A DNA stretch of 17,729 nucleotides from Actinomycetes bacterium (GTDB lineage Bacteria; Actinomycetota; Actinomycetes; Streptosporangiales; Streptosporangiaceae). Location: NCBI GenBank assembly GCA_025964635.1, contig JAOPYP010000610.1, forward strand, positions 1-17,729, given 5' to 3'. Each line of letters starts with the position of its first letter. Position 1 is the stretch's first letter. The translations under genes and the position numbers were made by a program. Of the stretch, positions 7,644-15,656 are shown one piece after another. Below the pieces are notes generated by a model, which searched no databases, had not been told where the DNA came from, and saw nothing but the letters and a program-made list of their open reading frames with translations.

Positions 7644-7687
7644 GAAAGCCGCGGTGCTCCGCTGAGCAGGCCAGCGGAGCACCAGGC
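7627..7687. terminator. Bidirectional hairpin terminator made of three copies of one element
   Basis: The element GCCTGGTGCTCCGCTG (7627-7642, inside the end of the upstream gene) recurs as a 12-bp direct copy at 7653-7664 and as an exact 16-bp reverse complement at 7672-7687. The inner pair forms a 12-bp perfect stem with a 7-nt loop (7665-7671). The outer pair can form a 16-bp stem instead. It lies between two converging genes that end at 7643 and 7691, so it most likely stops transcription from both sides. There is no U-run, as is common in actinomycetes. Confidence 0.8.
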
Positions 7688-7690
7688 CGG

Positions 7691-9310
7691 TCAGGCGCTG
7701 AACGCGAAATGCTCGAAGTCGAAGTTGGATAGCGGCTGGCCAACCTTGCCGGCCGTGTACCCGGTTATCTTCTCGCTGTAAGCGTCCAGCACGTCGATGT
7801 AGGCGGGCACAATGTAGCCGCCCTCGTTGAAGTCGTAATTCTGCATCTCGCGGATGATTTCCTGGCGCAGCGTCGGGCTGGCGGTCGCGTTGGCCTGGTT
7901 GTAAAGGTTCGTGTAGCGCGGATTGCTGGTGTGCGTCTCATTGAACGGGGATGCCCTCAGCATCGACTCCGCGACCTGAGCGAGGTACGGGTAATAGTTG
8001 TAGTAATCCTGGCCGAAGGTCCACTTGAGATAGCTGGGGCCGAAGAAGACCCCGGCCGGCACGTTGCTGAGCTTGATCGTGACGCCGGCCGCCTTGGCCT
8101 GCGCGGCCAGCACCGTCGCCATCGCGACCGTGCCGGTGGCCACCGCCGAGGTGGTCAGGGTCACCGTGAGGCCTTCCTGGCCGGCCTTCTTCAGCAGGAA
8201 CTTGGCCTGCTGGATATCGCCCTGGGCGGGCCGGACCAGTGAGTGATCAAAGTCGGGGTCGTACGGGGAGAAGAGATCGTTCGCGACCACCCCGTAGCCG
8301 TCCAGGGCCGAGTCGATCAACTGCGGGCGGTCGACCAGCAGCCGCATGGCCTGGCGGACGTTGACGTCGTGGAAGGGCGGCTGATCGACGCGCATCGTGA
8401 ACGGAACGATCTCACCGGAGTGCGACACGACCGTCTTGATGCCGCCGGTGGTGGCCAGGGAGGCAATCTGCGGCCCGTCGAGCGCGCCCGCTCCCTGGAT
8501 GACGCCGGTGCTCAGTGCCGCCTGCAGGGTGGTGTTGTCGCTGAAATCGATGATGATCAGCGTGTCCGCGTAGGGAAGCCCGGACTTCCAGTAGTGCGGG
8601 TTGCGGGTGAAGACGCTGCGCTGGCCGGGGGTGAAGCTCTGGTAGACGAAGGCTCCGGTCCCGACCGGCTTGGCCGGGGTGAAGCCGTCCGGCGCGATGT
8701 AGAGGTTGTACCAGAAGGCGGCCAGCTGCTCGGCGAAGCTGGAGAAGGGCGTGGTCAGCCGGACCAGGACGGTGTGCGGGTCCAGGGCCTTGGTGTGCGC
8801 CAGGTCGATCGGGCCGAGGCCGAACTTGCCGGTGAAACCGTTGGAGTAGACCCGCTGGAACGTGAAGAGCACGTCGGAGGCGGTGAAAGCCTTCCCGTCG
8901 TGGAAGGTCACGCCGCGGCGGAGATTGATGACCCACTCCGACAGCGACCCGCGGTGCGGGGTGATCGACTCGGCCAGCACGTACTCGACCTGCGCCTGGG
9001 CGTTGAGCTGGACCAGGGGCTGATAGAGCGACTGCAGGCGGGACGTGTCGATATAGGTGAGGCTCTTGTGCGGGTCCAGGGTGTCCGAGCTGGAGCCGCC
9101 GGTGAGGCCCAGCTTCAGGTCACCGCCACGCTTCAGGCTGTGGGAGGCCTGGTCTAAATGCTGGGCCGGGCCGGAACTGGAACCGCCGCAGGCGGCCAGT
9201 AGGCTTCCCCCGCCCGCCAGGACGCCCGCGCCGGCAATCCCGCGCAGGAATTGGCGTCGCCCGAATTCTGTTACCGGCCGCGGCGTGCTGCTGTGATCCG
9301 GTCGATCCAC
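7691..9310 (-). CDS. Family 5 (peptide/nickel-type) ABC substrate-binding protein, Tat lipoprotein
   Basis: This 539-aa extracellular binding protein is of the SBP_bac_5 family, which captures oligopeptides, nickel complexes or other small molecules for DppBCDF-like importers. The N-terminus has a clear twin-arginine motif (GRRQFLRG, Arg18-Arg19) followed by lipobox LLAAC with Cys41, so it should be exported folded and lipid-anchored. The diagnostic block WVINLRRGVTFHDGKAFTASDV is present, as is TRNPHYWKSGLPY. The GTG 9310 start is preceded by GGAGGT at good spacing. It is convergent with the orphan lipoprotein. The cognate permeases and ATPase are presumably those at 10987-14847 on the other strand, separated by a dehydrogenase gene. 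The ligand cannot be told from sequence. Confidence 0.93.
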   Translation of the reverse strand: MDRPDHSSTPRPVTEFGRRQFLRGIAGAGVLAGGGSLLAACGGSSSGPAQHLDQASHSLKRGGDLKLGLTGGSSSDTLDPHKSLTYIDTSRLQSLYQPLVQLNAQAQVEYVLAESITPHRGSLSEWVINLRRGVTFHDGKAFTASDVLFTFQRVYSNGFTGKFGLGPIDLAHTKALDPHTVLVRLTTPFSSFAEQLAAFWYNLYIAPDGFTPAKPVGTGAFVYQSFTPGQRSVFTRNPHYWKSGLPYADTLIIIDFSDNTTLQAALSTGVIQGAGALDGPQIASLATTGGIKTVVSHSGEIVPFTMRVDQPPFHDVNVRQAMRLLVDRPQLIDSALDGYGVVANDLFSPYDPDFDHSLVRPAQGDIQQAKFLLKKAGQEGLTVTLTTSAVATGTVAMATVLAAQAKAAGVTIKLSNVPAGVFFGPSYLKWTFGQDYYNYYPYLAQVAESMLRASPFNETHTSNPRYTNLYNQANATASPTLRQEIIREMQNYDFNEGGYIVPAYIDVLDAYSEKITGYTAGKVGQPLSNFDFEHFAFSA

Positions 9311-9505
9311 GGAAACCTACCTCCACGAAGTTCGGCATAGGAACGCTAAACGTATTAAGAGAACATGATCGGATAGGCGCACGGCGGCCCGGCGGGGCAT
9401 GCGGGGCTAATCCTCCCGGTAAAGCATCCTATGCGGATTACTGGCCATAATGTCACAGGCCGAGTGGTCGCGCTACCCGGGTGAATACGCTCCGGTAGCG
9501 GCGGG

Positions 9506-10537
9506 TTACCCGGCAACCAGGAGCACCTTTCCGACGTGCTGGCGGCGCTCCAGGAAACGATGCGCCTCAGCGGCGTCACTGATGGGGAAGGTGGCGGCAA
9601 TGGGCACGTTGATCAGCCCGCGCCGGATCAGGTCCAGCGACGTGGCCAGCTCATCAGGCGGCGCCACGCGGAAGCCAATGATGCGCCACCCGTTCCGGAA
9701 CAGCGGGATCAAATCGATCGGCACCACCTCACCGGCGTGCGCCCCGCAGATAACGAGCGTGCCTTCCTCGCGCAGCAGGGACAGGTGCGTCCCGAACAGG
9801 GGTCCGCCCACGGTGTCGAGGACCGCGTCGAAGCGGCGGCCACCGGTGACCCGCACGAGGTCCGCGGCGACGTCGGTCTCTCCCCGGACGATGACCTCGT
9901 CCGCGCCGAGGGACGAGACCTGGCTGGCCTTGCCGGCCGTGCCCGCCGTCGCCACCACCGTCGCCCCGGCGAGCTTCGCGCACTGGACCAGGGCGCCTGC
10001 CACGCCGCCCGAGGCCGATGGGATGAGCACCAGGTCACCGGGCCGGACGAGGGCCAGGCGGTTCACCATGTGCCACGCGGTGCTGACGGCGCACTGCCCG
10101 GCGGCCATGGCGAGCAGGTCATCACCCGGCTGGAGGGGGACGACCACTTCGGCCGGCACGCAGACCAGTTCGCCGTAGCCTCCCCACCGTGTCGTGCCGA
10201 AGATCTCGAAGGCCTCGCAGAGGTCAGGCCGCCACCGGGCGCACCGGGCGCAGCGGCCGCAGCTGTACTGCTGGAAGGCGGTGACGCGATCGCCGGCCCG
10301 GATGGGGCCGTCGTGGTCGCCCACGCCGACGACGGTGCCGGTGAACTCCGCCCCGAGCACCATGGGCAGCTCGAACGGCCAGCGGGACGTCCCGGCGCGG
10401 GAGTCGAGGTCTGAGTGGTTGACCCCGCAGGCCTGCACCTGGACCAGGACGTCGCCGGGGCCGGTCACGGGATCCGGGATGTCCGCGTACTGCATCGCCT
10501 CGGCCGGCCCGTATTCGTAGAACGCCGCCGCCTTCAC
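9506..10537 (-). CDS. Zinc-type medium-chain dehydrogenase/quinone oxidoreductase-like protein
   Basis: This 343-aa cytosolic NAD(P)H-dependent oxidoreductase belongs to the MDR superfamily. The GroES-like N-terminal part runs from VKAAAFYEYGPAE through GDVLVQVQACGVNHSDLD. The structural zinc lobe is intact: Cys93, Cys96, Cys99 and Cys107 in CX2CX2CX7C spacing. The catalytic-zinc His of GHE is replaced in GAEFTG (62-67), as in quinone oxidoreductases, so catalytic zinc is probably absent. The Rossmann motif SASGGVAGALVQCAKLAG is at 174-191. GTG 10537 has GGGGAGGT upstream; the longer open frame to 10708 is non-coding in character. It lies between the two halves of the ABC importer, 195 bp upstream of the binding-protein gene on the same strand. 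The substrate is unknown. Confidence 0.92.
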   Translation of the reverse strand: MKAAAFYEYGPAEAMQYADIPDPVTGPGDVLVQVQACGVNHSDLDSRAGTSRWPFELPMVLGAEFTGTVVGVGDHDGPIRAGDRVTAFQQYSCGRCARCARWRPDLCEAFEIFGTTRWGGYGELVCVPAEVVVPLQPGDDLLAMAAGQCAVSTAWHMVNRLALVRPGDLVLIPSASGGVAGALVQCAKLAGATVVATAGTAGKASQVSSLGADEVIVRGETDVAADLVRVTGGRRFDAVLDTVGGPLFGTHLSLLREEGTLVICGAHAGEVVPIDLIPLFRNGWRIIGFRVAPPDELATSLDLIRRGLINVPIAATFPISDAAEAHRFLERRQHVGKVLLVAG

Positions 10538-10986
10538 CGTCCGCGACCTCCCCGTGAAGGCCGGGCGCGGCCTGCGCACGCACGCCCCGGACCGGAAACA
10601 ATTCCCTGGCACGCAATTACGAAGTACTTTCGGGAACTTGCCATATGGGCACGTCTGTGACAGCTGCGGACTCGAGAAACGGCTGGGGCGGAGATCCCCG
10701 TGCTGCACTGTTCCGTCACATTAGTTGCATCCGTCACCGGGCGAACCCGGGAATCACAACTGAAGCCTGACATGGGCGACCCCACGCTCCATTGACCTGA
10801 CACGGATTTACTAAGAGAATTCGGAGGAAAAGGTGCTGCCTCGGCCGGGCGGCCTGGCTGATCTGGCGGAGCCGCTCGCCACTCGAGGTGGTGTTTCGAG
10901 GAGAATATCGCCGCGAAGAGTAAGATTCAGGCTGATTCCGGTAAATGGCGCATGGGGCATCTCATGCTGGCGGAAGGATCGGCAGC
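10538..10986. other. Divergent spacer before the permease operon, 449 bp
   Basis: This spacer separates the dehydrogenase (minus) from the first permease (plus). It contains the promoter described at 10792-10820. It also has two copies of CCGTCAC close together (10713-10739 region) and repeated CTGACA-like words just upstream of the promoter, possible regulator half-sites. GGAGG (10823-10827) precedes a GTG at 10833 that opens a frame running into the permease gene in another frame. I do not accept that frame as a gene. I see no RNA gene or known riboswitch. Confidence 0.5.
10792..10820 (+). promoter_or_regulatory. Putative sigma-70-type promoter of the permease operon
   Basis: TTGACC (10792-10797) and GAGAAT (10815-10820) are separated by 17 bp. 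The -35 hexamer matches the actinomycete housekeeping consensus; the -10 matches four of six bases. Transcription would start near 10827 and give a leader of roughly 160 nt before the permease start codon. Confidence 0.5.
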
Positions 10987-12057
10987 GTGACAGAACCCCG
11001 CGCGGTTCGGCGCCCGGAGCCCGAACCGGCGACGGAGCCCGGGGGGCCCGGGGGCTCCCCGTCCCCGGCCCGCCCCCGGGCGGCCCGCGACGCTCACCCG
11101 GTCCGCCATCTCCTCGGGCGGCGGGCCGCCGCCGGGCTGTTCACCTTATGCGTCGTGTCCGTGCTGGTGTTCGCGGCTACCGAGGTGCTGCCGGGTAACG
11201 CCGCCAACGCGGTGCTCGGCCGGACCGCCGCCAGCAGCCCGGCCGCGCTGCACCGGCTCGAGGCGGCGCTGCACCTCAACCGCGGCCTGCTGGACCAGTA
11301 CTGGCTCTGGTTCTCCGGCCTGTTCACCGGCCACCTCGGCCACTCCCTGGTCAACGGGCAGCCGGTCTGGGGCTACGCGGCGCCGAGGCTTATCAACTCC
11401 GCCGTGCTGATGGCCGTCACCGGGGTGATCGGGGCCGCGGCCGGGGTCGCGCTCGGTGCGCTGGCCGCGCTCCGCCGGGACGGCTGGTTCGACCACATCT
11501 GCGCGGTCACGGCGCTGGCGGTGACCGCGCTGCCGGAGTTCGTGGTCGCGATCGGCCTGATCATCCTGTTCTCCACGGTGGTCACGCACCTGCTGCCCGC
11601 GGTGTCCCTGCTGCCGCCGGGCAGCTACGCCTGGAACGCCCCCCGGCTCCTGATCCTGCCGGTGGCCACCCTGGTCGTCGTGATCGTGCCGTACATCCAG
11701 CGGATGACGCGGGCGGCGATGATCGAGGCCCTGGAGTCCGACTACGTGGAGATGGCGCGGCTCAAGGGCGTGCCGATGTGGCGCATCGTGCTCGTGCACG
11801 CGCTGCCCAACGCCACCGCGCCGGTCATCCAGGTCATCGGGCTGAACTTCCTGTACCTGGCGGGCGGGGTCGTCCTCGTGGAGTACGTCTTCGCCTTTCC
11901 CGGTATCGGCCAGGGACTCGTCGACGCGGTCGAGAACCGCGATATCCCGGTCATCCAGTTCATCGTCGTGCTGCTGGCCGCGTTCTACGTGTTCATGAAC
12001 ATCGTCACCGACGTGATCGCGTTGCTGGTCACGCCGCGGCACAGGATCCCGCGGTAG
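10987..12057 (+). CDS. DppB/OppB-like ABC permease
   Basis: This 356-aa inner-membrane permease of a peptide/nickel-type importer has a charged, Pro-rich tail of about 45 residues. A first helix (AAAGLFTLCVVSVLVFAATEVLPG) and at least five further hydrophobic segments follow. The DppB hallmarks are a first extracytoplasmic segment after the first helix (GNAANAVLGR onward to LDQYWLWFSGLFTGHLGHS) and the cytoplasmic EAA loop YVEMARLKGVPMWRIVLVHALPNA, which docks onto the ATPase. GTG 10987 was chosen over the ATG at 10945 because GGAAGGA (10972-10978) stands 8 nt before it. It is the first gene of a plus-strand operon; the second permease follows after 19 bp. Confidence 0.92.
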   Translation: MTEPRAVRRPEPEPATEPGGPGGSPSPARPRAARDAHPVRHLLGRRAAAGLFTLCVVSVLVFAATEVLPGNAANAVLGRTAASSPAALHRLEAALHLNRGLLDQYWLWFSGLFTGHLGHSLVNGQPVWGYAAPRLINSAVLMAVTGVIGAAAGVALGALAALRRDGWFDHICAVTALAVTALPEFVVAIGLIILFSTVVTHLLPAVSLLPPGSYAWNAPRLLILPVATLVVVIVPYIQRMTRAAMIEALESDYVEMARLKGVPMWRIVLVHALPNATAPVIQVIGLNFLYLAGGVVLVEYVFAFPGIGQGLVDAVENRDIPVIQFIVVLLAAFYVFMNIVTDVIALLVTPRHRIPR

Positions 12058-12076
12058 GACGGAGGACCGGGTACTC

Positions 12077-13012
12077 ATGACCGCTGCCGCGCCAGGCACC
12101 GAGCGGATCCGCCGCCACCAGTGGCTGGCCTCCATGGGCTCGGCGGTGCGCACCCCGCGCGGCGCCGCCGGGCTGGGCCTGGCCGGCTTCGTCGTGGCGG
12201 TCGCGGTCATCGGCCCGCAGGTGGCCCCGGACTCGCCGGGCGCGCTGCTGACCTTGCCGTTCGCGAAGCCGTCCGGGCGGTTTCTCCTCGGCGCCGACTT
12301 CCTCGGCCGTGATGTCCTGTCCCGGGTGCTGGACGGCGGCTGGCTGCTGCTGCTGATGGCGGTCGCCGCAACGGTGCTCGGCATCGCCGCCGGGGCGGCC
12401 GCCGGGATCAGCGCCGCCTACCTCCGCGGCCGCCCGGATGGGCTCATCATGCGGACCGTCGACGTGATCCTGGCCTTTCCGCAGCTGGTCTTCGCGCTGC
12501 TGCTGCTGAGCATCCTGGGCCCCAGGCTGTGGCTGATCGTCCTGGCCGTCGGACTGACCCACGCGCCCGCCGTCGCCCGGGTGCTGCGGTCGGCCACCCT
12601 GGACATCTCCGAGCGGGACTTCGTCAAGGTGGCGGAGCTGCAGGGCATGCGCCCGGCCGCGGTGATGGCCAAGGAGATCCTGCCCAGCCTGAGCACCCCG
12701 CTGATGGTGGAAGCGGGACTGCGGCTGACCTACTCGATCATCATCATGGCGGGCCTGGCCTTCCTGGGGTTCGGCCAGCCGCCGCCCGCTCCCAGCTGGG
12801 GGACCATGATCAATGAGAATCGGGCCGGCCTGGCCCTGAACCCGTGGGCCGTGATCATGCCGGCCCTCCTGATCGCCCTGCTCACCGTCGGCACCAACCT
12901 CCTGACCGACGCCGTCGGCCGGGCGGCGCTCGGCGTGGACCGCAGGCCCGGGGAAGCCGCCCTCGCCGACGCCCTGGACCCTGCGCCGAACCGGGCGGGG
13001 AACCGGGCATGA
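12077..13012 (+). CDS. DppC/OppC-like ABC permease
   Basis: This 311-aa inner-membrane permease is the partner of the preceding DppB-like protein. An N-terminal cytoplasmic segment (RHQWLASMGSAVRTPRGAAG) precedes the first helix. The extracytoplasmic loop carries the typical FLLGADFLGRDVLSRVLDGG (residues 71-90). The EAA-type loop DFVKVAELQGMRPAAVMAKEILPS contacts the ATPase. The family motif GLAFLGFGQPPPAPSWGTMINENR comes near the end. ATG 12077 follows GGAGGA by 10 nt. Its stop overlaps the start of the ATPase gene by four bases (ATGA at 13009-13012), so translation is probably coupled. Confidence 0.95.
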   Translation: MTAAAPGTERIRRHQWLASMGSAVRTPRGAAGLGLAGFVVAVAVIGPQVAPDSPGALLTLPFAKPSGRFLLGADFLGRDVLSRVLDGGWLLLLMAVAATVLGIAAGAAAGISAAYLRGRPDGLIMRTVDVILAFPQLVFALLLLSILGPRLWLIVLAVGLTHAPAVARVLRSATLDISERDFVKVAELQGMRPAAVMAKEILPSLSTPLMVEAGLRLTYSIIIMAGLAFLGFGQPPPAPSWGTMINENRAGLALNPWAVIMPALLIALLTVGTNLLTDAVGRAALGVDRRPGEAALADALDPAPNRAGNRA

Positions 13013-14847
13013 GCGCGGCCAAGGGGAGCATTCCAGGCGCCCCGGAGGCGCAAGGGCAGCAGCGCCGGGGCCCGGCCGACCGGCACGGCTTCCGGCTCGA
13101 GGTCCGCGACCTGGAGATCCGGAACCGGCGCGACGGGCCCGCCGTGGTCAGCGGGATCTCGTTCGCGGTACGCCCCGGCGACGTGCTCGGCCTGGTCGGC
13201 GAGTCCGGATCGGGGAAGACCACGGTCGCCCTCGCCCTGCTGGGGCACACCCGGCGGGGCCTGTCGGTCAGCGCGGGCGAGATCCGCCTGGACGGGATGG
13301 ATCTGCTCCGGCTGCGCCCGGCCGCGCTGCGGCAGGTGCGCGGGGCCCGGGTCAGCTACGTGCCGCAGGACCCCTCGGCCGCGCTGAACCCGGCCTTGCG
13401 GATCGGATACCAGCTCCGGGAAGCGCTCCGGAGCCACGCCCGCATCACCGGGGACCCGGAAACCCGGGTCCGGGAGGTCCTGGGTGAGGTGCGCCTCGAC
13501 GCGAGCCCGGGCATGCTGCGCCGCTACCCGCATCAGCTCTCGGGTGGGCAGCAGCAGCGAGTCGCGCTGGCCATGGCCTTCTCGTGCCGCCCCTCGCTGA
13601 TCGTGCTGGACGAGCCCACCACCGGCCTCGACGTGTCGACCCAGCGCCACATCCTCGACACCGTCCGCCGCCTGTGCCGCCGCTACGGGGTGGCGGCCGT
13701 GTACGTGAGCCACGATCTTGCCGTGGTCAGCGAGCTGGCGGCCGAGGTGGCCGTCATGTACGCCGGCCGGGTCGTGGAGGCCGGGCCCGCCGCGCTGCTG
13801 TTCGGCCGCCCGCTGCACCCCTATACGCAGGGGCTGCTCGCCTCGGTCCCGGTCCCGGAAGGCGGCCGGCGGCTGACCGGGATACCCGGCCAGCAGCCGC
13901 CACCCGGGCACCGCGGGCCCGGCTGCGCGTTCGTCCCTCGCTGCGCGCTCGCGCTGGACGAGTGCCGGGCCCGCGCGCCCGAACCGGTGCCGCTGGCGGG
14001 GCGCACCGTGCTCTGCCTGCGCGCGGCCGAGACCGGGACCGCCCGGGCGGAGCCCCGGCCGGCCGCGGCCGTGACAGATCCGCCGGCCGGCGCGGCGGTG
14101 CTGTCCGTCCGGGGCGTCTCAGCCAGCTACGGCCCGGTGCGGGTGCTCTCCGGCATCGACCTGGAGGTGCCGCCGCAGGCCTGCGTCGCGCTCGTTGGCG
14201 AGTCGGGCTCCGGCAAGACCACGCTGGCCCGCTGCATCGTCGGGCTGCACCGGGACTGGACCGGGGAGATGACGTTCCAGGGCGCCCGGCTCGCGCGCGG
14301 CGCCCGGCATCGCCCGGTACCGGTGCTGCAGCAGATCCAGTGCGTCTTCCAGAACCCGTACACCTCCCTCAACCCCCGCAAGACGGTCGGCCAGATCGTG
14401 GCCGAACCGCTGCGCCGGTTCCTGCACGTGCCCCGGGGCGAGCAGAGCGAGCGGGCGGTCAGCGTGCTCGGGGATGTGGCCCTCGGCCCCCGCTACCTGT
14501 CCCGCTATCCCGATCAGCTTTCCGGCGGCGAGCGCCAGCGGGTCGCGATCGCCCGGGCCCTCGTCGCCGAGCCAAGCCTGCTGGTCTGCGACGAGGTCAC
14601 CTCGGCGCTGGACGTCTCGGTGCAGGCCGTGGTCGTCGAGCTGCTGCGCGCCGCCGCGGCCCGCAGGCACCTCGCCATGCTCTTCATCACGCACAACCTC
14701 GCCCTGGTGCGCAGCGTCGCCCAGTTCGCGGTGGTGCTGCGGCAGGGCGAGATCGTGGAGGCCGGCCCGGCCGAGCAGGTGCTGGCCGATCCCGGCAGCG
14801 ACTACACCGCGCAGCTCATGGCGGACGTGCCCAGGCTCAGATCATGA
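13009..14847 (+). CDS. Fused double ATPase of the peptide-type importer (DppD-DppF-like)
   Basis: One 612-aa polypeptide carries both ATP-binding halves of the importer. The first half has Walker A GESGSGKT (64-71), signature LSGGQQQR (177-184), Walker B ending in Asp201-Glu202 and H-loop His235. An oligopeptide-type C-terminal Cys motif follows (GCAFVPRCALALDEC, 305-319), which in some relatives binds an iron-sulfur cluster. An Ala/Pro-rich linker (about 340-362) leads to the second half: Walker A GESGSGKT (397-404), LSGGERQR (504-511), Asp528-Glu529 and His562. The second half ends soon after its nucleotide domain, without a C-terminal Cys motif. The start at ATG 13009 overlaps the upstream permease stop; a longer open frame to 12844 is inside that permease. 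All catalytic residues appear intact in both halves. Confidence 0.95.
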   Translation: MSAAKGSIPGAPEAQGQQRRGPADRHGFRLEVRDLEIRNRRDGPAVVSGISFAVRPGDVLGLVGESGSGKTTVALALLGHTRRGLSVSAGEIRLDGMDLLRLRPAALRQVRGARVSYVPQDPSAALNPALRIGYQLREALRSHARITGDPETRVREVLGEVRLDASPGMLRRYPHQLSGGQQQRVALAMAFSCRPSLIVLDEPTTGLDVSTQRHILDTVRRLCRRYGVAAVYVSHDLAVVSELAAEVAVMYAGRVVEAGPAALLFGRPLHPYTQGLLASVPVPEGGRRLTGIPGQQPPPGHRGPGCAFVPRCALALDECRARAPEPVPLAGRTVLCLRAAETGTARAEPRPAAAVTDPPAGAAVLSVRGVSASYGPVRVLSGIDLEVPPQACVALVGESGSGKTTLARCIVGLHRDWTGEMTFQGARLARGARHRPVPVLQQIQCVFQNPYTSLNPRKTVGQIVAEPLRRFLHVPRGEQSERAVSVLGDVALGPRYLSRYPDQLSGGERQRVAIARALVAEPSLLVCDEVTSALDVSVQAVVVELLRAAAARRHLAMLFITHNLALVRSVAQFAVVLRQGEIVEAGPAEQVLADPGSDYTAQLMADVPRLRS

Positions 14848-14897
14848 AGCCGCCCGGGGCTGAAGCCGGCACCGCCTGTAGGTTCCCCCAGGGCGCA

Positions 14898-15656
14898 TCA
14901 CCAGGGCCGGGGCTGGCCGTCCCGGTAGAAACCGCCGGTGGGGCCCTCATCCGGGAGCAGCACGGCCCACATCACGCTGGCCGCGCCCTCAGCCACGGGC
15001 CGGCCGCCCTGGCCCAGGTCCGTGTCGGTCCAGCCGGGGCAGACCGCGTTCACGAGGATGCGGCCGGCCCGCAGCTCGCCCGCCAGCAGCCTGGTCAGGG
15101 CGTTGAGGGCGGCCTTGGACACGCTGTACGCGGGGGTGCCCCCGGTCATCCCGGAGATCGAGCCCCCCTCGCTGCTGACGTTGACAATGCGGGCATGGGC
15201 GCTGCGGCGCAGCAGCGGCAGGAAGGCCTGGGTGGTCCGCCAGGCACCGAGGAGATTGGTGTCCAGGGCCTCGCGCACCACGGCCAGGTCGGCATTCTGC
15301 GCCTGCTGCCACGTGTCGTAGTGAATGGCGGCGTTGTTGACCAGGACGTCGGCGCGGCCACAATGCTCCGCGGTCCAGCCGGCTGCGGCCTGGAGGGTGG
15401 CCGGGTCGGTGACGTCCAGCCGCCGGGCGATGACGCTTCCGCCCGCCGGGTCGATCTGGCGGGCGGTCCGCTCGCCAGCCTCCAGGTCACGTGAGCCGGC
15501 CACGACCAGGAATCCCCGTCCGGCGAGCTGCCGGGCGACCTCACGGCCGATACCGCGGTTGGCGCCGGTGACCACGGCGACCGGCCGGGCACCGGCGCCC
15601 TGGCCGGCCGGTGTGAGCGCGGCTGCCCTCACGGGACTGCCTTCACGGGCGGCCAT
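14898..15656 (-). CDS. Short-chain dehydrogenase/reductase
   Basis: This is a 252-aa cytosolic NAD(P)-dependent oxidoreductase of the classical SDR family. The cofactor motif TGANRGIG is at 30-37, with Arg55 in the following AGSRD. The adenine-pocket LDVTD lies near 80-84, NNAA at 107-110, Asn134 in the LDTNLLG helix, and the catalytic Tyr177-x3-Lys181 in AYSVSK. PGWTDTDLG follows at 207-215, as in plant carbonyl-reductase-like members. ATG 15656 overlaps the upstream regulator's stop by one base (TGATG), arguing for translational coupling. A GTG at 15632 with GAAGG before it is an alternative start. It is the second gene of a minus-strand pair with the Nudix regulator. The substrate is unknown and no link to NAD synthesis is shown beyond position. 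Confidence 0.92.
   Translation of the reverse strand: MAAREGSPVRAAALTPAGQGAGARPVAVVTGANRGIGREVARQLAGRGFLVVAGSRDLEAGERTARQIDPAGGSVIARRLDVTDPATLQAAAGWTAEHCGRADVLVNNAAIHYDTWQQAQNADLAVVREALDTNLLGAWRTTQAFLPLLRRSAHARIVNVSSEGGSISGMTGGTPAYSVSKAALNALTRLLAGELRAGRILVNAVCPGWTDTDLGQGGRPVAEGAASVMWAVLLPDEGPTGGFYRDGQPRPW

Noticed and set aside
9311..9505. Possible small gene or terminator between the dehydrogenase and the binding protein
   Set aside because: No frame with a ribosome site and only weak GC-rich inverted repeats. It most likely just holds the promoter of the binding-protein gene, whose hexamers I could not place convincingly.
10833..11198. GTG-initiated frame with a good GGAGG just upstream
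   Set aside because: It runs into the permease gene in another frame, and its sequence is Arg/Pro-rich with no domain. The GGAGG would lie at or before the predicted transcription start. A leader peptide cannot be fully excluded.
13584..15494. 636-codon plus-strand frame overlapping the ATPase and crossing into the dehydrogenase
   Set aside because: It is extremely Arg/Gly/Pro-rich and overlaps two genes with intact catalytic motifs. It is a shadow frame.
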